A stretch of DNA of 64,000 bases from Spirochaetales bacterium (lineage in GTDB: Bacteria; Spirochaetota; Spirochaetia; SZUA-6; JAFGRV01). Below the pieces are notes generated by a model that saw nothing but the letters and a program-made list of their open reading frames with translations, made no database searches and was not told the origin of the DNA. Location of the stretch: positions 58,606-122,605 of the forward strand of contig JAFGHO010000093.1 of the NCBI GenBank assembly GCA_016930085.1, read 5' to 3'. A program made the translations under genes and the position numbers. Shown in pieces: positions 24,849-34,804 of this stretch (position 1 is the stretch's first letter; the number at the start of each line of letters is the position of its first letter).

Positions 24849-27737
24849 TCAATGAAGCAATTTGTTGATGATTGCCAGGAGCTCGTTATGACGGTATGGT
24901 TTTTGAATAAAGAAGGATGCGCCGTCCTTCAGAAGGTCCGCCGCGTTTGTGTCTGCCGAAAAACCCGAAGAAAGAATCACCTTGATATCGGGATTAATCG
25001 ATTTTAATTCGTAAAAGGTATCATTGCCGTTTTTATGGGGCATGATCAAATCGAGAAGGACAAGGTTGATCCGCTTCATTTCTTCCTTATATATAGCAAT
25101 CGCCTCAAATCCGTCTCCCGCGGACAACACGGTGTAGCCTTTTTCTTCAAGAAGGGTCGTAACGGCCTTTCGTATTGTCTCCTCGTCATCGACAACAAGA
25201 ATACACCCCTGCCCCTGTTCGATCGATTCACTTTCAGGCAGCGCTTCCATCGATTCGGCATCCGTTACGGGTAAAAATATCCTGAATACCGTTCCCTTTC
25301 CGAGATGGCTGTACACGTGAATTTCTCCCCGATGCTTTTTTACCGTTCCGTAGACGGATGCGAGTCCCAGTCCCGTACCCAGCCCGTCCTGTTTTGTCGT
25401 GAAAAATGGTTCGAATATTCGTTCGAGTGTTTCCGTATTCATTCCCACACCGGTATCTTCGACGGTGATTTCACAATAGGTACCGGCCCGCAGATCGAAT
25501 GCGCTTTTACGGCAATAATCCTCATCGAGATAAAGATTGCCTGTTTTTATCCGGAGCGTCCCCCCCCGCGGCATCGCATCCCGCGCGTTTATCCCCAGAT
25601 TCAATACGGCATTCTGGATTTCCGTCAAATCGCCAAAAACTATCGGGTTTTCCGCGCTTAATTCCAGCCGTATCTCGATACTCTTCGAAATGCTTCTTTC
25701 GAGAATGGAAACGGCATTTTCTATACATTCATGTATACTGAATTCCGATTCCATCATCTTCCCTTTTCGCGAAAAAGCCAGCAATTTCCTGGTAAGATCG
25801 GCCGCCCTTCCCGCCGCATCGAGAATGATATCGACACTGTTTTTGACTTTCGGATCGTCTTTGACGATGAGTCCGACAAACTCGGCGGCGTTGATAATCC
25901 CGGTCAGCATATTGTTGAAGTCATGCGCGACACCGCCGGCGAGTTGACCGATCGCGTCCATTTTCTGTGAATGCCGGAGACGCTCCTGAAGCCGGTGTTT
26001 CTCCGTTACATCACGAAAGATCAGGACGACCCCGAATATATTGCCCTCTTTATCCTTGATCGGCGCACCGCTGTCCGCTATCAGGTACTCCCTCTCGTTC
26101 CGCGAAACGAGTGTCGAATTATTGGCGAACTCGACAATGCCATTACACCTCAGAACGCGGACGACAGGATCGTCAATCACCTCCTGCGTATCGGAATCGA
26201 ACACATGGAATATTTCATGCAACGGCCGGCCGCGGGCGGCCTCAAACGACCATCCGGTGAGTTGTTCGGCCACCCTGTTCATCCGCGTGACCCGTCCGGA
26301 GGTGTCGGTTGCGATAACCCCATCCCCGATCGAATCAAGGGTAATCCGGAGATTTTCCTCACTCAGGCGCAACGCTTCGGCGGACCTTACCCGATCCGTA
26401 ATATCCCGTGCAAATCCGATCACCGCCGTTCGGCCGCCGAACTCGATAAGTCCCATTTTGATTTCCACGGGAAAAACGGATCTGTCTTTCCGTATATGGC
26501 GGGTGACGATGGTAACGGGTTCTCCGGGCGTGAGTGTCGCGAATTCGCTTTTCAACCGATCGGGTGTCTTGTAGTTCATATCGATATCGCCGATATTCAT
26601 CGAAAGCAATTCATCTTTTTCGTAACAGAGATTATGGCAGGCATGATTATTCACTTCGAGAAATCTGCCGTCGAAATCGACGAGGTACATCGCATCCGAG
26701 GCCTGCTCGATCAATGACCTGAAGCGTTCCTCGCTTTGTGCTATCGTCTTCTGCGCCGTTTTCAGATCTTTCATGAAGGTGATAATGTCCCGGGCCAGAA
26801 AGAGACCGAACAGGCTTAACGCGAAAAGTATGCCGCCTAATAGACTCCAGTTGGTAATGCCGTTCAACAGGTTCGAAGACGCTATGTCACTCCCGATATC
26901 GGCGAGAAGCGCCTGTTGAATCCCGGTCATGCTTTTTTCAACCTCGTCCAGATTTTTCTCGATATCGATAATCGTGTTGAAATACTCGACAATCTCCTGC
27001 TCGATACCGAACAATATATTTACTTTAAGGTCAAGGGAAGCAATAGCGGATTGTATGTCCGGTTCCTGCCCCAGAAGGATCGCGATATACTTGATTCGCG
27101 ATTTGTTCAGCGATATTTCATTTTCGATCGCCTTCTTTTCCTTTTGATATGTTTCCATGTCGAGATTCAGGACGAGTTCGAGAAGCAGAATCTGTTGTTT
27201 CAAATACAACGACAGGAGATTGTATGCCTCTTCTTTCACCCGGGTCTTGACCGGATCGATCGGTTTTCCTTCGTAGAGACGGATTCCTTCTTCCTTCCGG
27301 AACGGTTCGATAATCAACCGCTCGACCTCTTGCGAAAAGCTGATACCGATTCTGGCAAGCTCTTCTTTTCTCCGGTTCAGATTAATGGCCGGATGATAGA
27401 GTTTGACCATGATCGAATTGTATTTTTTTATGGCGTCATCGAGATTCCCGATTTCACCTTTTCTGGTCACCATCATAGAACGAAGCGTCCCCAATATGTT
27501 CTGCGTGTTTTCCATGGTCAGATACATCTCGTTCCAGCCGGCCGTATCGGCGTTCTGAATAAAGAGTTTTTCATTGTTCTTAATATCGTGTATCAGGGTC
27601 GTGAGTTTATCGACATTGTGAAGGGCAAGGTTATTGTCGAGATTGACATGGTGAAAGTATTCGCCCAAGAAGATGCTCAAAATACAGGCGCCGAGTGCGA
27701 TAACGACAATCAATATTACTTTTATGTTCGTACTCAT
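24849..27737 (-). CDS. membrane hybrid histidine kinase with two PAS domains
   Basis: A 962-residue sensor kinase. A membrane helix (about 7-27) is followed by a long helical extracytoplasmic domain to about 290 and a second helix (about 293-315). Two PAS domains follow (about 335-450 and 460-580), then HisKA with GGVAHDFNNML (His about 605), an HATPase domain (NLGINARDAMP, GLGTGLGLASVYG) and a C-terminal receiver (VVDDEE, Asp about 896 in LLDLIMP). It starts one base after the stop of the substrate-binding-protein gene and is surely co-translated with it, suggesting that the binding protein delivers the signal. No separate response regulator is adjacent. Confidence 0.93.
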   Translation of the reverse strand: MSTNIKVILIVVIALGACILSIFLGEYFHHVNLDNNLALHNVDKLTTLIHDIKNNEKLFIQNADTAGWNEMYLTMENTQNILGTLRSMMVTRKGEIGNLDDAIKKYNSIMVKLYHPAINLNRRKEELARIGISFSQEVERLIIEPFRKEEGIRLYEGKPIDPVKTRVKEEAYNLLSLYLKQQILLLELVLNLDMETYQKEKKAIENEISLNKSRIKYIAILLGQEPDIQSAIASLDLKVNILFGIEQEIVEYFNTIIDIEKNLDEVEKSMTGIQQALLADIGSDIASSNLLNGITNWSLLGGILFALSLFGLFLARDIITFMKDLKTAQKTIAQSEERFRSLIEQASDAMYLVDFDGRFLEVNNHACHNLCYEKDELLSMNIGDIDMNYKTPDRLKSEFATLTPGEPVTIVTRHIRKDRSVFPVEIKMGLIEFGGRTAVIGFARDITDRVRSAEALRLSEENLRITLDSIGDGVIATDTSGRVTRMNRVAEQLTGWSFEAARGRPLHEIFHVFDSDTQEVIDDPVVRVLRCNGIVEFANNSTLVSRNEREYLIADSGAPIKDKEGNIFGVVLIFRDVTEKHRLQERLRHSQKMDAIGQLAGGVAHDFNNMLTGIINAAEFVGLIVKDDPKVKNSVDIILDAAGRAADLTRKLLAFSRKGKMMESEFSIHECIENAVSILERSISKSIEIRLELSAENPIVFGDLTEIQNAVLNLGINARDAMPRGGTLRIKTGNLYLDEDYCRKSAFDLRAGTYCEITVEDTGVGMNTETLERIFEPFFTTKQDGLGTGLGLASVYGTVKKHRGEIHVYSHLGKGTVFRIFLPVTDAESMEALPESESIEQGQGCILVVDDEETIRKAVTTLLEEKGYTVLSAGDGFEAIAIYKEEMKRINLVLLDLIMPHKNGNDTFYELKSINPDIKVILSSGFSADTNAADLLKDGASFFIQKPYRHNELLAIINKLLH

Positions 27738-27738
27738 T

Positions 27739-28968
27739 CTATTTGTTTTTCCGTAAGTCCGTTATTTCCTTTATTGAAAGCCATGTGCTTGTCGCCGGCA
27801 CTTCGATCACGGATTCCCAGACGGCAAAGGGATATTCCTCCCGGTAGACGAGCCGTCCGAAATAGGTGGGGCTATCCATTTGTCCGTCGATGGCCCGGAT
27901 AATGTTTTTCCCGCGTAATCCCGTAAAGTGAATTCCTTTGAGTGCGGCGGCGACGGCCGCCGGATCGGTCGTCCCTGCCTTCCGGACCGCCTGCCGCCAT
28001 GCGGCAAACGAATCGAAACAACATATCGTATAACCGTTCGGGTACTCGCCGAATCGTCCATGAAAGGTGTCGACGAATTTTTTTGTTTCGGGATATTTCC
28101 CGGCAAGATAATTGAACGGCCCCCCGCGCGCGAGACTCCACATTCCCTCGGGAATGATCCGTCCGATTTCTTCCGTCAGATCATACGTGAAAAAACCGAA
28201 AACGGCCAGTTCCCGGAACAATCCGGCTTCCTTTGCCTGCAGAATAAAGTAACGGACGTCTTCTCCCCATGAGGCGATAACGAGCGCCTCCGGATTTCCC
28301 TTCATTACTTTTTGTATGATCGGTCTGAAATCCGTTTCGCCCAGGGGATGCCAGGCTTCGGCCGTCCATGTCAGACGTACGCCGATTTCCCTGAACTGCT
28401 TTCTGAATCCGTTAAGGACATCATGCCCCCAGGAATAATCCGGCCCCACCCACGCGTATCGTTTCCAGGGCATCAGGGAAGTGAAGATGCTGAAACTTCT
28501 CGTCTCCATTTGAGAAGTCGGTAGAAATTGAAACACATACGGATGGCCTCTTTCGACAACGATCGATTGCGAGTTTCCGATCGAAACGAGGTACGGAATC
28601 CTCTCTTCCCTGCACGCGCCGGAAGCCGCTTCAACGGCGGGACTGGATGCGCCCCCGAAAACAGCGACAATATGGTCTTCCCGTACCATTTCCTTCACAT
28701 AACGATAATGCAGTTCGGGATTATTGCCGCCGTCCCTTTTTATCATTTTGACGGACATTCCTTTGAATTCGCCCGACGCATTTATCGATTCTACGGACAA
28801 CTGCGCCGCCATATACATATTAACGGTATATTGTTTCGATACGCTTGAGAAATCCCCCAGAAATCCGACCGTCACCGTCTCTTCCGCACGGAGGGGAAAT
28901 AACGTAAAAAAAAGAAAATACAGAGTAATGGTGAGTCCCGATAACGCGCCCTTTACCGTCATTCCCAT
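27739..28968 (-). CDS. periplasmic branched-chain-amino-acid-type binding protein
   Basis: A 409-residue secreted receptor of the LivK/amide-binding type I periplasmic fold. The signal peptide is about 1-28 (LFPLRAEE). VGFLGDFSS, AAQLSVESINASG, VFGGASSPAVEAA, the hinge YAWVGPDYSWGHD and the C-terminal TICCFDSFAAWRQA follow the family order. No ABC permease or ATPase lies nearby; instead the histidine kinase gene starts one base downstream, so a sensory rather than a transport role is inferred. A second ATG six bases in (28962) is better spaced from AAAGGA. The ligand is unknown. Confidence 0.88.
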   Translation of the reverse strand: MGMTVKGALSGLTITLYFLFFTLFPLRAEETVTVGFLGDFSSVSKQYTVNMYMAAQLSVESINASGEFKGMSVKMIKRDGGNNPELHYRYVKEMVREDHIVAVFGGASSPAVEAASGACREERIPYLVSIGNSQSIVVERGHPYVFQFLPTSQMETRSFSIFTSLMPWKRYAWVGPDYSWGHDVLNGFRKQFREIGVRLTWTAEAWHPLGETDFRPIIQKVMKGNPEALVIASWGEDVRYFILQAKEAGLFRELAVFGFFTYDLTEEIGRIIPEGMWSLARGGPFNYLAGKYPETKKFVDTFHGRFGEYPNGYTICCFDSFAAWRQAVRKAGTTDPAAVAAALKGIHFTGLRGKNIIRAIDGQMDSPTYFGRLVYREEYPFAVWESVIEVPATSTWLSIKEITDLRKNK

Positions 28969-29253
28969 TCCTTTGATTTCGTTATAGTAACAGAATGTTC
29001 ATACCCGGCATTACAACACAAATGCTTTATCTATATTAAAATGCTATTTTTTAAGTCAATTCGACCGGCAGACCGGAATCCAATTGACGAATATCGTTTA
29101 TTCCTCGACATATATATAATCCTTATTTTTTAACATATAGTCAAGGGTAAACATATGCATTTCTCCCGCCGTCGTTCTGCGGATGACGGGACAGGTAACG
29201 GCACCCGTATGAGCCGCAATTGTCGATAAAAAAAGTGTTTTTCGTTTTACTCC

Positions 29254-32200
29254 CTATCGCCCGAGTTTTCGGTAATACAAGGCTTCATGTCCGGAGAGCC
29301 GGCCGTTTCTGATAAGCTCTTCGATCCGTTCCGTATCGTCCCGGATATTCTCTCCCCCCCGACCGGCCGGCGGTTCTTCGAGGAGAAGAGAATCGTTTTG
29401 CGTGTCGCTTTGCCTCGGTTCGCCCGTTCCCGTGTATGAAACGCCGTCATCCGGTGAAAAAAGGAGTCCGCCCGCGACGAGCACGACGGCGAACAAAAAA
29501 ACAAGTCCGGCGAACAATGTCCTTTTCGCCGACGCCCGCCCCGTATCGGTTCCACGGGACGCCCGGCTTAGTTTTTCTTTTTCAACATACCGCCCGATTC
29601 TGCACCTGTCACAGCAAAGACAGTCCGACTCATTCGCGTTTCCGACCCCGCAATCACAGAAACCCGGTACAATACGTGGAACGAGAAACCTTATCAACCG
29701 TATCCGGCCCAAAAGTGATAAGAAAGCGCCAGCGGGACAGAGGTTTCTGCAAAAAAAACGCCGGTAAAAGAACGAAAGAAACAAAAGCCCTCCGATAATT
29801 GCGAAACCGGTAGTATCCTTCACCCCGCCGAAGGCGGTGACGAGGGGATCCATGACGGAACATCCGCGGCCGGATGCGGTTGCCGCAATCATGACGATGA
29901 GGAACAGCATGATATATTTGATATATCGGGTCAAACGGTATATCCGTTTGTCCGGATCGCTTTTTATCCGGGCCGGCCGTAATTCACCGATCACCTCCTG
30001 AAGCGCTCCGAACGGACAGAGGTACCCGCAGTAAATATTGCCGAAAAGGACGACAATCACCGGTATTCCGACGATAAAAAAAAGGGAGACAGTCAAAACA
30101 GGACGAAAGATAAAATCCGCCAGGTTTACGATATGGCCGGCCGAATACTGTATGTTGAAAAGGACTCCCGAGACGAAAAAAATCGTCAGGAGGAAAACAC
30201 GCCGGCCCCATACCGAAGGCCGCTTTCTCAGAACGAGAGCGGCAAAAACAAAAAGCGGAAACACGATGGCGGGCAGCCATACATCCCACCGGAAAACCCG
30301 CCGCACCGGTTCCTCTGCATCAAAAAGCCCGGTCGCACCGGCGAACTCCCTCGCGGCACGGGTAATGGTCAGAATTATCGCCTCACCGGTCATTGTCGCG
30401 CCCGTTGTCGCGTCCCCCGTATCGATTGAATCCCGTTTCACGACGTTCCGCCCGAAGATTAATGCGGGCAGTCTTTCCATCACCGGGCGGAGATACTCTG
30501 GCGTTTCGTTCGACGAGGTGATACGGAAGCCGCGAAGTATTCCTTCTTCGTCAATCATCACCGCAATGGCAATCGGTCCGCCGTACCCCGACACACCGGC
30601 GGCAAAATCATCCGTATGGAAAACATACCGCTTCCCGACGCCTTCACCCGCCGTGTAGTAAGAAATCCGTTTACCGTCCTCCCTGACTGCTTCCATGCGC
30701 CGCGGGGTATCTTCTCCCGTCAGTTCCCTCGCGGCCCGCTCGAACTCATCGCCGACGGACTTGTTGACGTCCGTCCTGAAGAACATTGAACCGGTAAGCA
30801 TAAACAGACCGACCCCGAAAAGGGCGTAGCTTACCGGCCGCTTTATACGGTCAAAAACATCGCGGCGGTTAACCGCCTTTCCGTGCTGAATCGCAAAGAC
30901 AGCCGGTATTAGATTGATCGCCAGAAGACACACGAGGATAACGGCACTCCCGTGCACGCCGAAAAGGGGAAGAAGGAACACGCCTGATGCGATGCCTCCC
31001 GCCGCACCGCCTGTATGGTCAAGAAATTCGATCGCCGATCCCGCCTCCGACTCGTTCATCCCGATATTGTGAAATCTGAAAGCGACGATGGGGATATAGG
31101 CGCCATTGACGATACCGCCTGAAAGTATTGCCGGTACGATCAACAGGCGGAGTCCCGTATCCGAGACGACCGGAACAAGAAAAAGCAGTAACATATGGCC
31201 GAGAATCACTGAAGGAAGAAACGTGCGCGGTTCCTTTTCCTTTTTCAGAAGGTATCTCCGCGTCAATATGCTTCCCAGACAAAGCCCCAGGAGAAACGCG
31301 GCGGACAGAAGACCGATATGGAGAAACACGGATCCGAAAAAGGACTGGTAAACGAACATAAGCAGGATACTCGTGGAAATACCGGTCACCCCCTGTGAAA
31401 ACAGCAACACGGCATTATCGACCCGGTTACAGCCGGGCATCGCTTCACTCACCGCGCCTTTTCCGCCCGGCGCTTTCCGTTCTGCAAGCCGGTAGACGAA
31501 ACGAAGCAGGCCGGCGAGAAGAATACCTCCCGCGAGAAGATATGTTCCGAACCGTATAACGGTGTCGATTGATTCCGTATCCGGAAACGGCAGCGACATC
31601 TGTTTTGCAGAGAAAACGAGACCGTGTAACAGTGCCTTTGGATAAGACCGGGTGTTGAGAAGAAGGCCGCGCCCCGTTTCACCGATGACCTCTTCATAGT
31701 GTTCCCGCTGCATGGCGGCGCGGTCCTGCCGGTAGACCTTCAGAAGCCCTTCCAGGGGAAACAGCGACTCAAGCCCGTCCGCCTTCATATACCGCTTTTC
31801 CAGGATATCCGGTTCGCCGCTTGCACCTCCGTTCGCGGAAGCGCAAAGCCAGCTCCGGTCACCCGGTATGATCAGTATCGTGGGGAAAACAGTTTTCAGG
31901 GTATAAAAGATCGATGCCCCGAGCCTCGCCGTCTCGCTTCCCAGAAAATTCTCCCCGCCCGGGGTTCCGACGGAAAATATACCGCGCGGATGCAGATGTT
32001 TCCCGATCGATTCATAAAACTCCTGAGTATAATACCGGTTAAGCACAAGCGTGGAGGCTTCCCGAAGGTGACATATCACGATATCGAAGGGTTCGTCGTT
32101 CGCGTCCAATACCTGCCGTATGTCCGAATCGGGCACCACGAGCTTTCCGCCCCACCTCTTCAATGCGCCGCCTGACAGATCGAGAACATGTTCCGCATAG

Positions 32201-33216
32201 GGGGGGTCTTCGGTTATCCATGTGACCTCATGTATTCCCGGAAGTTTCAAAAAAGCAAGACAGACGGGGAACGCCCCCTGCCCGATAACGAGTACCCGCC
32301 GTGCTTCGGGATTCTGCACCAGGTGGACGGCCGCCACCTCCGCCCCGTAGAGGTCATTCGGAAAAGATTCGCATACGCTTCCCCGGGTCATGACAATCGA
32401 TTGATCCCCGTAGGTTCCGTAGAGGTATTCCGTCTGGGGTGTCGCGAATCGCCCCCCGTACACCCCCGAAGGCAGCAGCCGTTCCCAGGCGGTTCTGCTT
32501 TTCCATTCAGACAGAAGACTTCCGGTGCCGGACACGAGAATGAGTGCGATCGCAAGAAAGGGTAAAGCCGCCCTCACAAAATGTTTCTTTACGAAAGAAA
32601 CACCGCCCGAGCCCGCGGCCAGGACAAGACAGGAGACCAGAAAGACGGTTTCATGCGTCAATCCCGCCATAAGCAGGAACGTGACGGCAACTCCCCCGGC
32701 GACATTGCCCGATACTTCCATAATATAGACGAGGGGAACGGAAAAGATCCGGGCACCCCCGGTTTGTCCTTCTTCGAGGTTCCGCGCCGCTATCCATCTG
32801 CATGAGAGGGTGAAAAACAATCCCGTACAAAGACTCACCGGCGCGCACGCGATCAATGTCACCGGAAACATACGGAAAATGGGAAAGAGATCGAAAGCCT
32901 CGATCCCGGCAAGCGGACGCGCGTTGAAAAACAGAAACTGCTGGAGAACATACGCCGGTGCATAGAGAAAAGGGAAAAATTCGAAATGGCGAAGCAAAGC
33001 CGGTGTGGCGGTACATGTGATACGGCCGAGGAGCGCGCCGACAGAAACCCAGAGAAGCCAGGAAAAGAAAAACATGCCGATGGCAAGCTCGCTGCCCTCA
33101 CAGGTAACGAGAAACTCCCGAAATAAAATACTCTGAACGCCAAGGGCAAAGAAACCAAGGGCGAAAACGAGCAGGTATCGAAAAACAGTATCGGAGTGTC
33201 TATGGACGAAGGTCAT
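29254..33216 (-). CDS. fusion: spermidine-synthase-like membrane module + FMN-binding + NosR/NapH Fe-S module
   Basis: A 1320-residue polytopic membrane protein with an unusual domain order. Residues 1-230: hydrophobic helices like those of membrane spermidine-synthase-like proteins. About 255-520: a soluble Rossmann-like spermidine-synthase module with a degenerate nucleotide loop (VIGQGAFP, 310-317). About 540-800: a second set of helices. About 805-950: an FMN-binding domain with DATTGAT; the Thr near 941 is the predicted covalent FMN site. About 960-1180: NosR/NapH-type helices with CGYLCPFGAL and CRNLCPAGAF, then a Cys cluster (CDCG, CLCCDRC) near 1187-1206, binding Fe-S clusters. A last helix and a polar tail follow. 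GGAGGG precedes the ATG at 33216, which overlaps the MEMO-AMMECR1 gene by 17 bases. It probably moves electrons across the membrane to the periplasmic partners of the operon. Confidence 0.85.
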   Translation of the reverse strand: MTFVHRHSDTVFRYLLVFALGFFALGVQSILFREFLVTCEGSELAIGMFFFSWLLWVSVGALLGRITCTATPALLRHFEFFPFLYAPAYVLQQFLFFNARPLAGIEAFDLFPIFRMFPVTLIACAPVSLCTGLFFTLSCRWIAARNLEEGQTGGARIFSVPLVYIMEVSGNVAGGVAVTFLLMAGLTHETVFLVSCLVLAAGSGGVSFVKKHFVRAALPFLAIALILVSGTGSLLSEWKSRTAWERLLPSGVYGGRFATPQTEYLYGTYGDQSIVMTRGSVCESFPNDLYGAEVAAVHLVQNPEARRVLVIGQGAFPVCLAFLKLPGIHEVTWITEDPPYAEHVLDLSGGALKRWGGKLVVPDSDIRQVLDANDEPFDIVICHLREASTLVLNRYYTQEFYESIGKHLHPRGIFSVGTPGGENFLGSETARLGASIFYTLKTVFPTILIIPGDRSWLCASANGGASGEPDILEKRYMKADGLESLFPLEGLLKVYRQDRAAMQREHYEEVIGETGRGLLLNTRSYPKALLHGLVFSAKQMSLPFPDTESIDTVIRFGTYLLAGGILLAGLLRFVYRLAERKAPGGKGAVSEAMPGCNRVDNAVLLFSQGVTGISTSILLMFVYQSFFGSVFLHIGLLSAAFLLGLCLGSILTRRYLLKKEKEPRTFLPSVILGHMLLLFLVPVVSDTGLRLLIVPAILSGGIVNGAYIPIVAFRFHNIGMNESEAGSAIEFLDHTGGAAGGIASGVFLLPLFGVHGSAVILVCLLAINLIPAVFAIQHGKAVNRRDVFDRIKRPVSYALFGVGLFMLTGSMFFRTDVNKSVGDEFERAARELTGEDTPRRMEAVREDGKRISYYTAGEGVGKRYVFHTDDFAAGVSGYGGPIAIAVMIDEEGILRGFRITSSNETPEYLRPVMERLPALIFGRNVVKRDSIDTGDATTGATMTGEAIILTITRAAREFAGATGLFDAEEPVRRVFRWDVWLPAIVFPLFVFAALVLRKRPSVWGRRVFLLTIFFVSGVLFNIQYSAGHIVNLADFIFRPVLTVSLFFIVGIPVIVVLFGNIYCGYLCPFGALQEVIGELRPARIKSDPDKRIYRLTRYIKYIMLFLIVMIAATASGRGCSVMDPLVTAFGGVKDTTGFAIIGGLLFLSFFYRRFFCRNLCPAGAFLSLLGRIRLIRFLVPRIVPGFCDCGVGNANESDCLCCDRCRIGRYVEKEKLSRASRGTDTGRASAKRTLFAGLVFLFAVVLVAGGLLFSPDDGVSYTGTGEPRQSDTQNDSLLLEEPPAGRGGENIRDDTERIEELIRNGRLSGHEALYYRKLGR

Positions 33217-34804
33217 GTCCCTCCTTGAATACGTCGGCTTCAAATACGAAAAACTCGCACCCGTCCTTCCACGAATCGCCGGGAAGCCCCGCTTTCAAGG
33301 CAAGATTGGCAAGTGTCTCTTCCAGCCCCCACCCCTGCTGGGGTGCGACCTGCGGAAGGAATACCGCCGAACGATCCATCTTCGAAAGAACAATCCCTTG
33401 CCTGCCGATCACTATTTCCTTGTATGAGTCAACGGGCTGCGGCATGGTGAGCACCGATATTTCGATTTCCAGTTCCCCCACTTCGTCCTTCGTAACGGGT
33501 TGAAACCGGGTGTCATGCACGGCGGCGTTCACGGCGTGTTTCATCACCACCTTATACAGCGGTGAAAGCGGAAAAACATCGCCGATACACCCCTTAAGCC
33601 GGCCGTCTTTGCTTAAGGTGACAAAGGCGCCCCGTATGGCTTCCATGGCCGGACTTATCCCGATTCCCAGCCCTTCCGGTTCGGGCATTTCTTTGTATTC
33701 CATGTAATACTCGAGGGTCTTGCGCGCAAGAAGCAGGAGATCCCCCTGTTCGATTTCCGAAAGGACCCCGGATATCGGTTCGGACGGAACATTCTCGGGC
33801 TTCTTCCACCCGCCGGTAATGACAAAGCTAGCGTAACTCACCGAGTTCGTCATATCCCCTGTTATTTTCCCCGACGTTTCATAATCCAGGAGAAGCGGCT
33901 CGGTCTCAGGTCCGCACATTGAAAGGAGTATTTCTATCGCGTCTCTCCCGCATATCGTCGCGCCGGTACGCTCGCAAAAAGAACGAAATCCCGCCGGGTC
34001 CTTTCTGAGAATATAATCACAGGCTTCCATATCGAGCTTTTCGATATTTCGTTCGACATCGTCGGTAAAAGGGAGATATCCGTAATTCGGACCGAAGTGA
34101 ATGAAATCCGAACTCACCGCGACAAGTGTCTCCTCATCGACAAGTGAAAGCAGAAGCGCGGCAATGGTATCCGCCGTATAGGCATTCAAACGGCCCACAA
34201 TGACCGGTACCAGGAGAAACTCGCCGATCGCGACCTGGAGAAACGGAAGCTGAATCTGTATACTGTGTTCGTATTCATGTACCTTTCTGATACTTTTGAC
34301 AAAAACCGATGTTTTAAGCCGTTCGATGAACTCTCTATCCAAAGGAATGTCGCCCAGGGGCGTTCTGTAATGGGTAAACGGGGGAACACTCACATTGTTT
34401 TCCATGGGGTATCTGTGCGAAGGCCCGAGAATGACGACACGGTGAAATTGTTTTCCTTCGATCTGTTTCACGCCAATGGCCGCCACCTTGCCCGAATAGG
34501 CATACCCCGCATGGGGAAGAATAAGCCCGCTCACATGACGGTAGCCGCCGCGGGGAACCATTTCAAAAAAGGCCCGGATCCCGGTTTCAAGCTGCGCGCT
34601 TCTTTCATTATACCAGGTGCCGGCCAGCCTGGAAACAAGCACATTTGCCTCGCCGTCCGGCATACGCGGTGACACACTCACGCCGTCTTTAGTCTTTTCC
34701 CCGCCGCACGATACAAGGTGTAATATCGAAATCATACCGGCGACAATAAAAAACCCGATCCGTACATTATAATTGCGTCTTAATTTTCTCATTATACGAT
34801 TCAT
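33200..34804 (-). CDS. exported MEMO-AMMECR1 fusion lipoprotein
   Basis: A 534-residue fusion of the two domains of the AmmeMemoRadiSam system. Residues 60-335 are the MEMO domain (LPHAGYAYSGKVAAIG, VVILGPSHRYP, SSDFIHFGPNYGY, with the metal-site histidines). Residues 345-534 are AMMECR1 (GAFVTLSKDGRLKGCIGD). Both are usually cytoplasmic. Here a basic N-terminus and a hydrophobic helix end in LVSC with Cys33, a good lipobox, so the protein is predicted to be exported and lipidated. The ATG at 34804 overlaps the stop of the small Tat-protein frame as ATGA, and AGGAAAGGA precedes it. The reaction catalysed by these domains is not known to me. Confidence 0.9.
   Translation of the reverse strand: MNRIMRKLRRNYNVRIGFFIVAGMISILHLVSCGGEKTKDGVSVSPRMPDGEANVLVSRLAGTWYNERSAQLETGIRAFFEMVPRGGYRHVSGLILPHAGYAYSGKVAAIGVKQIEGKQFHRVVILGPSHRYPMENNVSVPPFTHYRTPLGDIPLDREFIERLKTSVFVKSIRKVHEYEHSIQIQLPFLQVAIGEFLLVPVIVGRLNAYTADTIAALLLSLVDEETLVAVSSDFIHFGPNYGYLPFTDDVERNIEKLDMEACDYILRKDPAGFRSFCERTGATICGRDAIEILLSMCGPETEPLLLDYETSGKITGDMTNSVSYASFVITGGWKKPENVPSEPISGVLSEIEQGDLLLLARKTLEYYMEYKEMPEPEGLGIGISPAMEAIRGAFVTLSKDGRLKGCIGDVFPLSPLYKVVMKHAVNAAVHDTRFQPVTKDEVGELEIEISVLTMPQPVDSYKEIVIGRQGIVLSKMDRSAVFLPQVAPQQGWGLEETLANLALKAGLPGDSWKDGCEFFVFEADVFKEGHDLRP

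Noticed and set aside
29155..29229. A 24-codon plus-strand frame in the gap after the Fe-S fusion gene
   Set aside because: Too short, no ribosome site, Arg-rich composition without a recognisable motif.
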